Of a stretch of DNA of 64,000 bases, positions 33,273-43,639 are shown piece by piece; position 1 is the stretch's first letter; every line of letters starts with the position of its first letter. The notes under the pieces were generated by a model that ran no database searches, had not been told where the DNA came from, and saw only the letters and a program-made list of their open reading frames with translations. The DNA is taken from NCBI RefSeq assembly GCF_008728515.1, contig NC_044978.1, positions 1,693,771 to 1,757,770 on the forward strand. Direction: 5' to 3'. The position numbers were made by a program, and so were the translations under genes. The stretch is from Papio anubis. Lineage: Eukaryota > Chordata > Mammalia > Primates > Cercopithecidae.

Positions 33273-33545
33273 CTGGGCCCAGTGGCTTACGCCAGTAATC
33301 CCAGTGCTTTGGAAGGCCGAGGCAGGTGGATCACCTGAGGTCAGGAATTCAAGACCAGCCTGGCCAACACAGTGAAACCTCGTCTCTACAAAAATAGCCG
33401 GGTGTGATGGCGGGTGCCTGTAATCTCAGCTACTCGGGGCTGAGGCACGAGAATCACTTGAACCCAGGAGATAAAGCCAGCAGTGAGACATGATCACCGG
33501 GGCACTCCAGCCTGGGCACTGAGCGAGATTTCAAACAAAAAAAAA
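33273..33545 (+). mobile_element. Alu SINE with short deletions
   Basis: CTGGGCCCAGTGGCTTACGCC start. The linker (CAAAAATAGCCGGG) and right monomer are shortened. Confidence 0.88.
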
Positions 33546-33548
33546 CTA

Positions 33549-34028
33549 TAGTTGACCCTTGAGCAATGCAGGGGTTACAGGTGCTGACCCCTCGCACATC
33601 AAAAATTATCTTTACCTTTCCCAGAACATAACTACTAATAGTCTACTGTTGACCAAAAGCCTTATCAATAACAGAAACAGTCAATTAATATATTTTTGTG
33701 TTACATGTATTATTTTATTCTTGTCAAATAAGCTAGAGAAAAGAAAATGTTATTACGAGAAAATCTATTCACTAAGTGGAAGTGGATCATCATAAAAGTC
33801 TTCACCCTTGCCGTGACCACGTTGAGGAGGCTGCGCAGGAGGGGGTGAGGGGGTGAGGGCGGGAGGGCCGGCCTTGCTGTCTCAGGGGTGGCAGAGGCCA
33901 GGCAGGTAGAGGAGGTGGAGGGCTGGGCAGGAGAGGCAGGCGTTCCTGGTGTAACTTTTATGGAGAAAAATCCATGTATAAGTGTCCATGTTGAGGAGTT
34001 CAGACCCACGTTGTTCAAAGGTCATCTG
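33549..34028 (-). mobile_element. Tigger/MER2-type DNA transposon
   Basis: Terminal inverted repeats AGTTGACCCTTGAGCAATGC (33550) and CCACGTTGTTCAAAGGTCATC (about 34006), with TA at both ends (33547-33548, 34029-34030). Internal wording (GACCAAAAGCCTTATCAATAAC; GAAGTGGATCATCATAAAAG) is that of the Tigger2/MER2 group as I know it. No transposase frame survives. Confidence 0.8.
33841..33868 (+). repeat. G-quadruplex-type G-run cluster
   Basis: Five G-runs (GGGGG TGA GGGGG TGA GGG C GGG A GGG) inside the DNA transposon. Confidence 0.8.
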
Positions 34029-34384
34029 TACATCTGTCATTTCATAGCAGTCTGGAAAAGACAGGTTACTCAGCACAGCTCAGGGAACGTCGGGGAGTCA
34101 TCTGGAGAAATACTTTCAGTTGATCTCTATCTCGTAACTTGCACCAAAGTATATTCCAGGTAGATACATACAGGATACGTGTGTGTGTGTATGTTGGGGG
34201 GGAGGGGGCGTGTCTATTTTTTCCCCTCTAAATATGAATTTCTACTCATATTATTTCCTTTCTTATTGCTTTTTTCACCTTATTTATTTATATATTTCTA
34301 GGAAAGAGAATTCGCAACAGGTGTCAAACACATACTCTGAAATTAGGGAGAGGACTTCCGTAAATGTATACTTAAAATAATAGC
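34029..34384. other. Unique stretch with short (GT)n
   Basis: GTGTGTGTGTATG near 34178-34191, followed by a G-rich run. No gene. Confidence 0.45.
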
Positions 34385-34653
34385 TTTTTTTTTTTTTTGA
34401 GACAGAATTTTTTTTTTTTTTTTTTGAGATGGAGTCTCGCTCCGTCACCCGGGCTAGAGTGCAGTGGCGCGATCTCGGCTCACTGCAACCTCCACCTTCC
34501 GGGTTCAAGGGATTCTCCTGCCTCAGCCTCCCGAGTAGCTGGGACTACAGGCTCGTGCCACCGCACCCGGCTAATTTTTTATTTTTAGTAGAGACGGGGT
34601 TTCACCGTCTTGGCCAGGCTGGTCACGAACTCCTGACCTCAGGTGATCCGTCC
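34385..34653 (-). mobile_element. Alu SINE, head deleted, doubled poly(T) start
   Basis: TTTTTGAGACAGAATTTTT followed by a second poly(T) and GAGATGGAGTCTCGC. It breaks off at CAGGTGATCCGTCC, where a plus-strand Alu begins. Confidence 0.9.
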
Positions 34654-34660
34654 TGAGGGA

Positions 34661-34958
34661 CCAGGCATGGTGACTCATGCCGTAATCTCAGCACTTTGGA
34701 AGGCCAAGGTAGGAGGATTGCTTGAGGACAGGAATTCAAGACCAGCCTGGGCAGCACAGCCAGACCCTGTCTCTACAAAAAAATTTCTTTTTAAATTATC
34801 CAGGTGTAGTGGTCCATGCTTATGGTCCTGAGTCCAGCCGAGGTGTTAGGATCATTGGAGCCCAAGATGTCAAGGCTGCAGTGAGCTGTGATGGTGCCAC
34901 TGCAATCCAGCCTGGGCAACAGAGTAAGACTCCATCTCAAAACAATTAAAAAACAAAT
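34661..34958 (+). mobile_element. AluJ-type SINE
   Basis: GACCAGGCATGGTGACTCATGC start, GCCCAAGATGTCAAGGCTGC (old subfamily bases), tail AAAACAATTAAAAAAC. Confidence 0.85.
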
Positions 34959-34959
34959 A

Positions 34960-35245
34960 GTGGAGATCAGGAAACAATTAAATGTCCATTGAGGAATGAA
35001 TGGATAAAGAAAATGAGATCTATACGTACCATGGAATAGTAGTCAGCCTTGAAAAGGAAGGCCTGTCATACGCTACAGCATGGATGGACCTTAAGGACAT
35101 TATACTATAAGGCAAGCACGGAGAACAAATACCACATGCTTCCCCATCTACAAGTTACCTGACATAGTCAAATTCAGAAGCAGAAAGTAGAAGGGTGGTT
35201 GCCAGGGACAAGGGGGAGGGAAAAATGAGAAGGTACTAAACAGAG
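34960..35245 (+). mobile_element. L1 LINE 3' end (older L1M-type)
   Basis: AATGTCCATTGAGGAATGAA, TGGATAAAGAAAATGAGATC, ATGGAATAGTAGTCAGCC, GACATTATACTATAAGGCAA and GGTGGTTGCCAGGGACAAG follow the L1 ORF2-end and 3' UTR order. 5' truncated and decayed. Confidence 0.85.
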
Positions 35246-35252
35246 TCGGGGA

Positions 35253-35563
35253 GACCAGGCTCAGTGGCTCACACCTATAATCCTAGCACTTTGGGAGGCT
35301 GAGGCGGGTGGATCACTTGGCGGATCACTTGAGGTCAGGAGTTAGAAACCAGCCTGGCCAACATGGAGAAACCCCGCCTCTACTAAAAATATGTTTTAAA
35401 TTCTCCAGGCATGGTGGTGGGCACCTGTAATCCCAGCTTCTTGGGAGGCTGAGGCAGGAGAATCTCTTGAACCCAGGAGGTGAAATTGTGCCATTACACT
35501 CCAGCCCGGTGACAGAGCAAGACTCCATCTCAAAAAAAAATAAAAAAATAAAAATAAAAAAAT
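35253..35563 (+). mobile_element. Alu SINE with 12-bp internal duplication
   Basis: GACCAGGCTCAGTGGCTCACAC start. GGATCACTTG occurs twice in a row at about 35311-35332. The right monomer lacks part of GGTTGCAGTGAGCC. Confidence 0.9.
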
Positions 35564-35564
35564 A

Positions 35565-35882
35565 GGCCGGGCGCGGTGGCTCAAGCCTGTAATCCCAGCA
35601 CTTTGGGAGGCCAAGACGGGCGGATCACGAGGTCAGGAGATCGAGACCATCCTGGCTAACACAGTGAAACCCCGTCTCTACTAAAAAATACAAAAAACTA
35701 GCCGGGCGAGGTGGCGGGCGCCTGTGGTCCCAGCTACTCAGGAGGCTGAGGCAGGAGAATGGCGTAAATCCGGGAGGCGGAGCTTGCAGTGAGCCGAGAT
35801 CCGGCCACTGCACTCCAGCCTGGGAGACAGAGCGAGACTCTGCCTCAAAAAATAAATAAATAAATAAATAAATAAATAAAAC
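35565..35882 (+). mobile_element. AluY, AluYRa-like
   Basis: GGTGGCTCAAGCCTG, CTAGCCGGGCGAGGTGGC and GATCCGGCCACTGCACTCC. (AAAT)n tail. Confidence 0.94.
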
Positions 35883-35883
35883 A

Positions 35884-36166
35884 AAGAGTGGGTGAACAGC
35901 TTGAGACCGGGGGTTTGAGACCAGCCTGGGCAACATAAAGAAATCCTGTCTCTACTATATATATATGTGTGTGTGTGTATATATATATATTTTGTTGTTG
36001 TTGTTGTTTTTAATTAGCTAGGTGTGGAGATGAGATGTGTGCCTATAGTCCCAGCTACTTGGGAGGCTGAGGCACGAGGATCTCTTGAGCTCAGGAATTC
36101 AAGGCTGCAGTGAGCTGATTGTTACTTCATTCCACCCTGGGTGACAGAGCAAGACCCTGTCTCCAA

Positions 36167-36168
<2 letters not shown>
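35884..36168 (+). mobile_element. AluJ-type SINE, 5' truncated, with expanded TA/TG linker
   Basis: GAGACCAGCCTGGGCAACAT, then (TA)n(TG)n(TA)n at about 35957-35990 replacing the A-rich linker, then the right monomer GTCCCAGCTACTTGGGAGG to GCAAGACCCTGTCTC. Confidence 0.85.

Positions 36169-36206
<38 letters not shown>
36169..36206 (+). repeat. (CA)n microsatellite, about 19 units
   Basis: Uninterrupted CA run in the tail position of the preceding AluJ. Confidence 0.95.
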
Positions 36207-36209
<3 letters not shown>

Positions 36210-36857
36210 CTAAATAATTTGTCAGCAGTTTTTTCAGTAAAGAAATACTGGAGAATGGAGTAGGAGCTGAGAAATGTGAGGTGTGACTTGGAGTAAGCCA
36301 ATTAATGAAGCTATTTTCCTCAGCTTTAAGGATAAAATTGTCTCTGAAGATTGGTTTCAGCTGTGATATAATAAAATTTTTTAGTAGTCTGCAATTTCAA
36401 TGGCAGCTTTTATTTATTTATCGAATAGATATTGAGCCTCTATTATAGAGACAGCAATGAGCTCAGTGCTGAAAGTGACTAAAAATTATTTCTCTTCTTT
36501 GGGAGCAGAAGATATGTGTGCAAAAGAAGAAGAAAAATCTACAAAATGAAAGGACGTGTGCCTTGAGAGTGGTAGAATTTAAATGAATTAACTGCTGTGG
36601 CATTTTAGTGGCGGGAACATGACATTCTTGCTGGAACAATTATAAAAAACTTCTTGGAGAAATGGCATTCGAGCTGGACCTTTAAGGGCTAACACGTATT
36701 TCAACTGAAGAGATAAGCTACTATTTAGGAGTGAGAAAACTAACTGAATATTTCAGAAATAAAATACGAAATCTGATTGATGGTGAGTCAAAATATTACA
36801 AACAAAAAGTCGCAACACTCTTGTTATCTCGGAAATTAAATATTTAATTAAGACCCG
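36207..36857. other. AT-rich unique stretch, probably old repeat
   Basis: AACTTCTTGGAGAAATGGCA then TTCGAGCTGGACCTTTAAGG is wording of an ancient mammalian repeat that I cannot assign. No gene. Confidence 0.4.
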
Positions 36858-37157
36858 GGCCGGGCGCGGTGGCTCACGCCTGTAATCCCAGCACTTTGGG
36901 AGGCCGAGACGGGCGGATCACGAGGTCAGGAGATCGAGACCATCCTGGCGAACACGGGGAAACCCCGTCTCTACTAAAAAATACAAAAAACTAGCCGGGC
37001 GAGGTGGCGGCGCCTGTGGTCCCAGCTACTCGGGAGACTGAGGCCGGAGAATGGCGGGAACCCGGGAGGCGGAGCTTGCAGTGAGCCGAGATCCGGCCAC
37101 TCACTCCAGCCCAGGAGACAGAGCGAGACTCCGTCTCAAAAAAAAAAAAAAAAAAAA
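36858..37157 (+). mobile_element. AluY, AluYRa-like
   Basis: GGCCGGGCGCGGTGGCTCACGC, GGGCGAGGTGGCGGCGCC and GATCCGGCCACTCACTCC. Many CpGs are intact. Flanks end AAGACCC on both sides. Confidence 0.94.
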
Positions 37158-37642
37158 GACCCAATTCAGCTTGACAATATTCGCCTTTAACATTACACAG
37201 CAAGACATGGGGCCAGACGTGTGGGGAAGGGTCGGGGAACTGGAAGCGCACGGGTTTCCTGGGGTGCTGAACCCAGCCACTCTCAACCAGTTGCCCAGGT
37301 TGGCCACTGGGAGGCGCTCTCCAAGAGCTTCAATCCAGGTAGCTTCCCTGAGGATTTACGGGGAGGTGTTTTGTTTGTTTCTGGAGAATAAAGGCTATAT
37401 TGTTCATCCCCTTGCTTTAATAAACGTTAAACGATGAACATTTCCTTGTTTCAGGCTTTCTGCTGGGCGCTTTATATACTTGTCTCTTGAAGAGATAAAA
37501 AAAAAAAAGGTGGAGGAGGGGGAAGTCAAAAAGAAGTTGTGTAAGTTGGGGAGCCTGGGCAGGAAACTTTGAAAAGCAGTTCAAACAAACAAGACAAATA
37601 AGAATTTAAACACTTGGTTGACATTTAGGAGTTATAGTCTAA
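37158..37642. other. Unique stretch
   Basis: The 128-codon plus frame through here starts inside the Alu and has no domain. No gene called. Confidence 0.45.
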
Positions 37643-37938
37643 GGCCAGGCATGGTGGCTCATGCCTGTAATCGCAGCACTTTGGGAGGCTGAGGTGGGTG
37701 GATCACCTGAGGTCAGGAGTTCGAGACCAGCTGGCGAACATGGTGAAACCCCTATCTCTACTAAAAATACAAAATTTAGCCGGGCATGGTGGTGGGCGCC
37801 TGTATTCTCAGCTACTTGGGAGACTGAGGCAGGAGAATCACTCGAGCTTGGGAGGCAGAGGTTGCAATGAGCCAAGATCACGCCACTGCACTCCAGCCTG
37901 GGTGACAAGAGTGAGACTCCGTCTCAAAAAAAAAAAGA
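37643..37938 (+). mobile_element. Alu SINE
   Basis: GGCCAGGCATGGTGGCTCATGC start. TSD GGAGTTATAGTCTAA / GGAGTTAGAGTCTAA. Confidence 0.94.
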
Positions 37939-38317
37939 AGGAGTTAGAGTCTAACTTCTTCCCTCATTCTAATGCAGATTCTGGGGTTTGAGATTATTAG
38001 AGATAAATAATTTGAATTATTGCCATGTGTATAGAATTTAATATTGGTGAAGAATAATGGCAGATTAATTTAGAAAAACCCTTGAAAGCCATGGTCACTT
38101 GTTCTGTGTCTTGCTTCTATCATATGATCCCCTTTGAGACGCCTGTCACTTACGTCTGCAGGAATTATTAAAAACCTTTTAAGTTCTAGGTGGTGTAATA
38201 CACCCAGTATATTAGGAAATAAATCATCATGCCACATTAAACTTGTATTTTATAGGGAAACAGATGTTTAAGTATATACACGTTGTTTCCTCATCTGTTT
38301 GTTTTTTGTTTTGTTGT
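37939..38317. other. Unique AT-rich stretch
   Basis: No gene or repeat recognised. Confidence 0.4.
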
Positions 38318-38455
38318 TTTGTTGTTGTTTTTTTTTTTTTTTTTTTTTGTAGAGACAGAGTCTTGCTATGTTGTCCAGGCTGGCCTTGAACTCCTGGGCT
38401 CAAGGGGTCCTCCTGTCTCAGCTTCCCAAGTAGCTGGGACTATAAGTGCACACAA
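38318..38455 (-). mobile_element. Alu monomer (FRAM/AluJ right-arm fragment)
   Basis: Poly(T), GTAGAGACAGAGTCTTGC, then GGCCTTGAACTCCTGGGC to GTAGCTGGGACTATAAGTG. Only one monomer present. Confidence 0.7.
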
Positions 38456-38501
38456 CTTCCTTAATGAGAAAGTCCACTTTTTGCTTTTCTTAGGAAAATC
38501 T

Positions 38502-38784
38502 TTTTTTTTGAGACAGTCTCTCTGTCGTCCAGGCTGGAGTGCAGTGGCACGATCTTGGCTCACTGCAACTTCCTCCCCGCAGATTCAAGCAATTTTCTGC
38601 CTCAGCCTCCCAAGCAGCTGGGATTACAGGTGGCTGCCACCACGCCCAGCTAATTTTTGTGTTTTTAATAGAAATGGGGTTTCACCATCTTGGCCAGGCT
38701 TGTCTTGAACTCCTAACCCTGTGATTCACCTGCCTCGGCTTCCCAAACCGCTGGGATTACAAGCATGAGCCACCGCACCTGGCC
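38502..38784 (-). mobile_element. Alu SINE
   Basis: Poly(T) to CCACCGCACCTGGCC. Flanks GGAAAATCTT / GGAAATCTT. Confidence 0.92.
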
Positions 38785-38874
38785 TGGAAATCTTAACATT
38801 TATTCATAAGACTCTACCAGTCACCCCCACTGCAAAAAATAGGATCTTTAATGGAAAGAAACATGAGACTAGTT

Positions 38875-39365
38875 GTTCTAATGGCACCTGCTTCATGCCA
38901 GACACCATTCTCAACACTTTCAACACATGACCCCGTGAGGCGGACGTCAGTTCCTGCCCCACTGACAGATGAGAAAACAATATCTAGTTATGTGACTTGT
39001 CTTAGATTCACAGAGGGGGCTTTTTTTTTTTTTTTTTTTTTTTGAGACGGGGTCTCCCTTTGTTGCCCAGGTTGGAGTGTAGTGGCTCAACCTCTGCTCA
39101 CCGCAACCTCTGCCTCCCAGGTTCCAGCGATTCTCCTGCCTCAGCCTCCAGAGCAGCTGGGATTACAGGTGCCCACGACATGCCCGGCTAATTTTTTTTG
39201 TTTTTAGTAGAGACGGGGTTTCTCCATGTTTGTCAGGCTAGTCTCGAACTGCTGACCTTGTGATCTGCCTGCCTTGGCCTCCCAAAGTGCTTGGATGACA
39301 GGCGTGAGCCCCTGCGCATGGCCCAGAGGCGGCCTGATTTCAGAGTCCTGGCTATCAACCGCAGA
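38875..39365 (+). mobile_element. MIR SINE split by an Alu
   Basis: GCCAGACACCATTCTCAAC ... CAGATGAGAAAACAATATC ... GACTTGTCTTAGATTCACAG, then after the Alu GATTTCAGAGTCCTGGCTATC. This is the MIR order. Confidence 0.7.
39022..39323 (-). mobile_element. Alu SINE inserted in a MIR
   Basis: Poly(T), GAGACGGGGTCTCCCTTTG, end GAGCCCCTGCGCATGGCC. TSD CAGAGGGGGC / CAGAGGCGGC. Confidence 0.93.
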
Positions 39366-39666
39366 GCCAGGCTGCCGTTTCCACAGAACTGAATGAGCCG
39401 CAAATGCAAAGCTCACGGAGTTTGGTTGGCAGCCAGACTCCTTGAGTTTTGTGACCAGAAGGGCAAGGATCCTGTCAAGTCGGTCCCTGACAGTGGATGG
39501 GCTGAGGTCCCCGGATCCCTGAACTATCCAATAATAATTGGTGCTGGATGCTGCCATGGATCCTCCCATGCTGGTTGATTACTTGTAGCCACAGTTGGTG
39601 AGGCCAGAGAAGAGAGCGCTTACTTCTAGGTGAGTTTATGACAGGGCTTTCAAAAGGAGCCAGCAA

Positions 39667-39993
39667 GGCCAGGCACGGTGGCTCATGCCCGTAATCCGGG
39701 CATTTTGGGAGGCCGAGGCAGGCAGACCACCTGAGGTCCAGTGTTCGAGACCAGCCTGATGAACATGGAGAAACCCAGTCTCTACTAAAAAAATACAAAA
39801 ATTAGCCGGGCATGGTGGCACGTGCCTGTAATCCCAGCTACTTGGGAGGCTGAGACAGGAGAATCGCTTGAACCTGGGAGGCGGAGGCTGCGGTGAGCCA
39901 AGATCATGCCATTGCACTCCAGCCTGGTCAACAAGAGTGAAACTCCTCTCGGAAAAACAAAAAAACAAAAAACAAAAAAAAAAAAAAAAAAAA
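39667..39993 (+). mobile_element. Alu SINE
   Basis: GGCCAGGCACGGTGGCTCATGC start, long (AAAAAC)n / A tail of about 45 bp. Confidence 0.93.
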
Positions 39994-40504
39994 CGGAGTG
40001 AGTGAAGCCTCTCGAGAAAAAGCTAACTGGAGCCTTTTCCACCGTCTCTCTTCCGTGGATGTTGAGGTGCAAAGATGTAAGGAAATGTGTTAGGCTAGGG
40101 TGCCGTAGGGTCGTAGAGAACCCTAGAAAAGAAGGATGGTTTTACATCGAGCCGGGAAGTCAGGCCTGTGGGAATTCATGGCAATCACCAAGCACCACGT
40201 CAGGTTCTCTGGGGAGAATGGCTGGGAGCCTGAGCGCTGAATGCCTTCAAGGGGTTGTGAGGCGCGGGGCGGGCAAGGTTGAAACTGAGGGAATCTAAAG
40301 GAAGACTTCGAGAACATTTGAGGAAAAGCACCCCAGAAGACTGAAATTCTCACTGACAGAGCATCTGCATCTGGGGGGACAAGGAATACTTTGGGGCCAC
40401 AGCTGGGCCAGGACGCTGACGCCACATCTTCAGTACAACTTCACGGCTCTGTCTTCTACGATAGACGCCCCGCCATGTCCCCTTTCAACTCCACAGTCCC
40501 TTAT
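39994..40504. other. Unique stretch
   Basis: Overlapping plus (98 codons) and minus (100 codons) frames, neither recognisable. Confidence 0.4.
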
Positions 40505-40805
40505 AATAGTGACTCCCTAACGTACCTGGGCCTCTGAATCACCTGAGGAGTTACAGCCACCTGGAGCCCGAGTCCCACCTCCAGGGGTTCTGAGTAAACA
40601 AGTGGAGCATCCTAATGAGTCTGCAGCCCTCCGGGGGTGGCTGTCAGCCTCACCTGGAACTTAAACTCTTGAGACCGCCCCCCCGCCAGACCTGTGGAGT
40701 CAGAGGCTCTGGGGTGGGCCCCGCACTCTGCTCTATGGAGCCCTCCGGGTGATTCTGAGTCCAACACACGGAAGTCTGGGAGCCACAGGTTTAAGAATCA
40801 GAATT
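40505..40805 (+). mobile_element. MER5-type (hAT-Charlie) DNA element(s)
   Basis: TGGGCCTCTGAATCACCTGAG ... GAGTCCCACCTCCAGGGGTTC ... CTCTGGGGTGGGCCCCGCAC ... GGGTGATTCTGAGTCCAAC ... CTGGGAGCCACAGGTTTAAG follows the MER5A pattern. The length suggests one and a half copies or two adjacent elements. Confidence 0.7.
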
Positions 40806-41099
40806 GGCCGGGCGCGGTGGCTCATGCCTGTGATCCCAGCACTTAGGGAGGCTGAGGTGGGCGGATTACCTGAGGTCCGGAGTTTGAGACCAGCCTGGCT
40901 AACATGGGTGAAACCTTGTTTCTACTAAAAATACAAAAAATTAGCCAGTCATGGTGGCGGGCGCCTGTGATCCCAGCTACTCAGGAGGCTGAGGTAGGAG
41001 AATCGCTTGAACCCGGGAGGCAGAGGTTTCAGTGAGCCGAGATGGCACCACTGCACTCCAGCCTGGGCAGTGGAGTGAGACTCCGTCAAAAAAAAAAAA
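40806..41099 (+). mobile_element. Alu SINE (Y/S-type)
   Basis: GGCCGGGCGCGGTGGCTCATGC start. Perfect 14-bp TSD AAGAATCAGAATTG on both sides. Confidence 0.95.
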
Positions 41100-41119
41100 G
41101 AAAGAATCAGAATTGTTAT

Positions 41120-41175
41120 CACTTTTCAGGTGATTCTAACACGCAATGAAGTTACGAAGTTAGGAATCACAGCTT
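41120..41175 (+). mobile_element. MER5-type fragment beyond the Alu
   Basis: TTCAGGTGATTCTAACACGC ... GGAATCACAGC continues the hAT-type element interrupted by the Alu. Confidence 0.5.
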
Positions 41176-41941
41176 TCACAAATAAAACCACCTCACAAAG
41201 ACTGGGTTCCCAGGCAGCTGCAGGCTGGCTCCCGGGACAGGCTTTTAATCTGCCTCTTAGCAAAACTGTGTCTCCGTCCCCTCATTCCAAATGAGAGTTC
41301 CCAGCATGAATGCCGGTAGACAGTAACATTCTGAGGGAGGTCTCGGGTGGAGGGAGGAAAGTCCCAGACAACTTCTACACAGGCTAAGAATGGCAAGTGT
41401 GACTCAGAAGAGGAAGGAATGTGATCGTGAGCTGACATTAAAGACAAATTCCTGTTGCTGGAAAAAATCAGGTCAAGATGAGTGGTTTTTATTGATTTTT
41501 CTCTCCTTAATCCTTCTCTTCCTCCCTGAAAAGCATGAAGGCTATAGCTTGGATCTACCAGATTTCAAGAAAGAGCTGACTTCCTCCATCTGTTCACATC
41601 ATTGGATCAAACCACTTGTAATTGCAGGTGCACGCAGACCTTGCTGCGAGTGCCTCTGAGGAGATGGAAAGGAACGCCTGGCGATGGCACCTGTGCTCCG
41701 AGGTGTACTGTGCTTTAGGGGATGATGGCTGAGATGGCAAAGCATCTGAGATGTCATGTAACGGATTTCAAGAATAGCACATGTGAGATGCACCCAAAAA
41801 GCCTGAAGGCTTGTGTTGACAGATCAGATGCTCCTGTGTGAGACTGGTGTTCTGTTTCAGCAACACAAGTCTCTCTCAAAATTCATCACTGGGAAGGCAA
41901 AAGTCATCTTCAAGGTAAGACTGTCTTCTCTGAAGAGTTCA
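41176..41941. other. Unique stretch
   Basis: Short frames only (64-89 codons), both strands, with no recognisable product. Confidence 0.4.
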
Positions 41942-42252
41942 GGCCGAGCATGGTGGCTCACACCTGTAATCCCAGCACTTTGGGAGGCCAAGACAGGCAG
42001 ATCACCCGAGGTCGGGAGTTCAAGACCAGCCTGACCAACATAGAGAAACCCTGTCTTTACTAAAAATACAAAATTAGCTGGGCATGGTGGCACATTCCTG
42101 TAATCCCAGCTACTCGGGAGGCTGAGGCAGGAGAATTGCTTGAACCCGGTAGGCAGAGATTGCAGTGAGCCAAGATAGTGCCATTGCACTCCAGCCTGGG
42201 CAACAAGAGTGAAACGCTGTCTCAAAAAAAAAAAAAGAAAGAAAGAAAGAAA
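41942..42252 (+). mobile_element. Alu SINE
   Basis: GGCCGAGCATGGTGGCTCACAC start, (GAAA)n tail. Confidence 0.93.
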
Positions 42253-43342
42253 GAAAAAGAATAAAAGAAAATTTCAGGGGTTCATTCTTAATCATTCTTT
42301 CCTTCTTTAAGACATGGTGTCTTCAAAATAATTCCCATTAGCTCATTCATTTTCTATCCCTGACCTGTCAACAATGGAGACTCAGAAGCCCCAAAAGCCC
42401 CCTTTTGACTGACGGTAATGCTAATTTTCACATTCTAATTCATGCCTAAATTTATGCTTACTTTTGACTTCATAGCTCTAGCATAGCAACCTCCAAGAGA
42501 GGATAATAGTTATCCTTTTCAGAATGAGGCCCAAGAAATCCTGAGTTCTCTACACAAGGCAACGGTCTCACAAGCGGACAACTGCCTCGGCAGAGAAAAA
42601 TGAACAGGTGAGTATGCCTGGGGCTCTTCCGAGTAAGGACGGCTGCGTGATTACGGAGGGGTCTTCAGTGAGCTCAGGGCCACAGGCTGCAGCTTCTCCT
42701 CACCACGGTGTAAACACCGATTTGCCCAAATGCGGGCACCCGAACTATATAAAGGCCAGAAAATATAACGAGTTCTTGCCTCAAGGAAACTATCCTCATG
42801 GAAGAAAAGTCCAGAAAAGTCACTGGACAGTCACTGTCCAGAAAAGTCACTGGACAGTCATGATCTAGAAACTGTGGTAAAATGGCTATAGTGGATACAA
42901 AGCACCAAAGCCAGAAACAGTTTCAAAGAAATAGTTAAGGATTCTACTCAAGTGTCACTTCTTCCACCCTAATAGGGTTTGAAGGAACAAGAAGGCTCAG
43001 AGGGCACCATTATTATGTAGGAAGGACTGGAAGGAGGAGTAAGTCAAGCTCCTCATCAACAAAAGTTATTTGGGAGAAAATAGGCAGGGCCTTACACTCT
43101 AAAAAACGTTTACTTAATTCCACAGTAAATATATATCCACCGAAGTGTTAAACAGAAGACCGGCAGGGAGAGAGATTATTTTTTATTTTTTATTTTTTTG
43201 ACTGGCTTCAGGTTGGGATCAAAATAGTTTACACTGTCAGAGAACTTGATAGTTGGTTGCAGTTCTCAGCTAAAAGCTGGGCTGGGGTAGTGGCAGTGGG
43301 ATAGACAGAAGTGGAATTTAATGTTGTGTAAAGTCTTAGATA
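42253..43342. other. Unique stretch containing a 27-bp tandem repeat
   Basis: No gene recognised. The tandem repeat and palindrome at 42809-42861 are listed separately. Confidence 0.45.
42809..42861. repeat. Two-copy 27-bp tandem repeat forming a palindrome
   Basis: GTCCAGAAAAGTCACTGGAC starts at 42809 and 42836. The junction creates the perfect palindrome CTGGACAGTCACTGTCCAG at 42823-42841 (9-bp arms, 1-bp centre). Confidence 0.9.
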
Positions 43343-43639
43343 TACCAGGCACAGTGGCTGACATCTGTAATCTCAGCACTTTGGGAGGCTGAGGCAGGCA
43401 AATCAAAATGTCAGGAGATCAAGACCATCCTGGCCAATATGGTGAAACCCTGTCTCTACTAAAAATACAAAAGTTAGCCGGGCATGGTGGCGGGCACCTG
43501 TAGTCCCAGCTACTCAGGAGGCTGAGACAGGAGAATTGCTTGAACCCAGGAGGCAGAGGTTGCAGTGAGCCAAGATTGCACCCCTGTGCTCCAGCCTGGG
43601 TGACAGAGCGAGACTCCATCTCAAAAAAAAGAAAAAAAA
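43343..43639 (+). mobile_element. Alu SINE
   Basis: ACCAGGCACAGTGGCTGACATC start. TSD AAAGTCTTAGATA on both sides. Confidence 0.94.

Noticed and set aside
33559..33795. 78-codon frame in the Tigger-type element
   Set aside because: It lies in the non-coding part of a DNA transposon remnant and does not resemble a transposase.
36169..36206. CRISPR-like or regulatory array
   Set aside because: It is a plain (CA)n microsatellite. No direct-repeat/spacer structure exists anywhere in the window.
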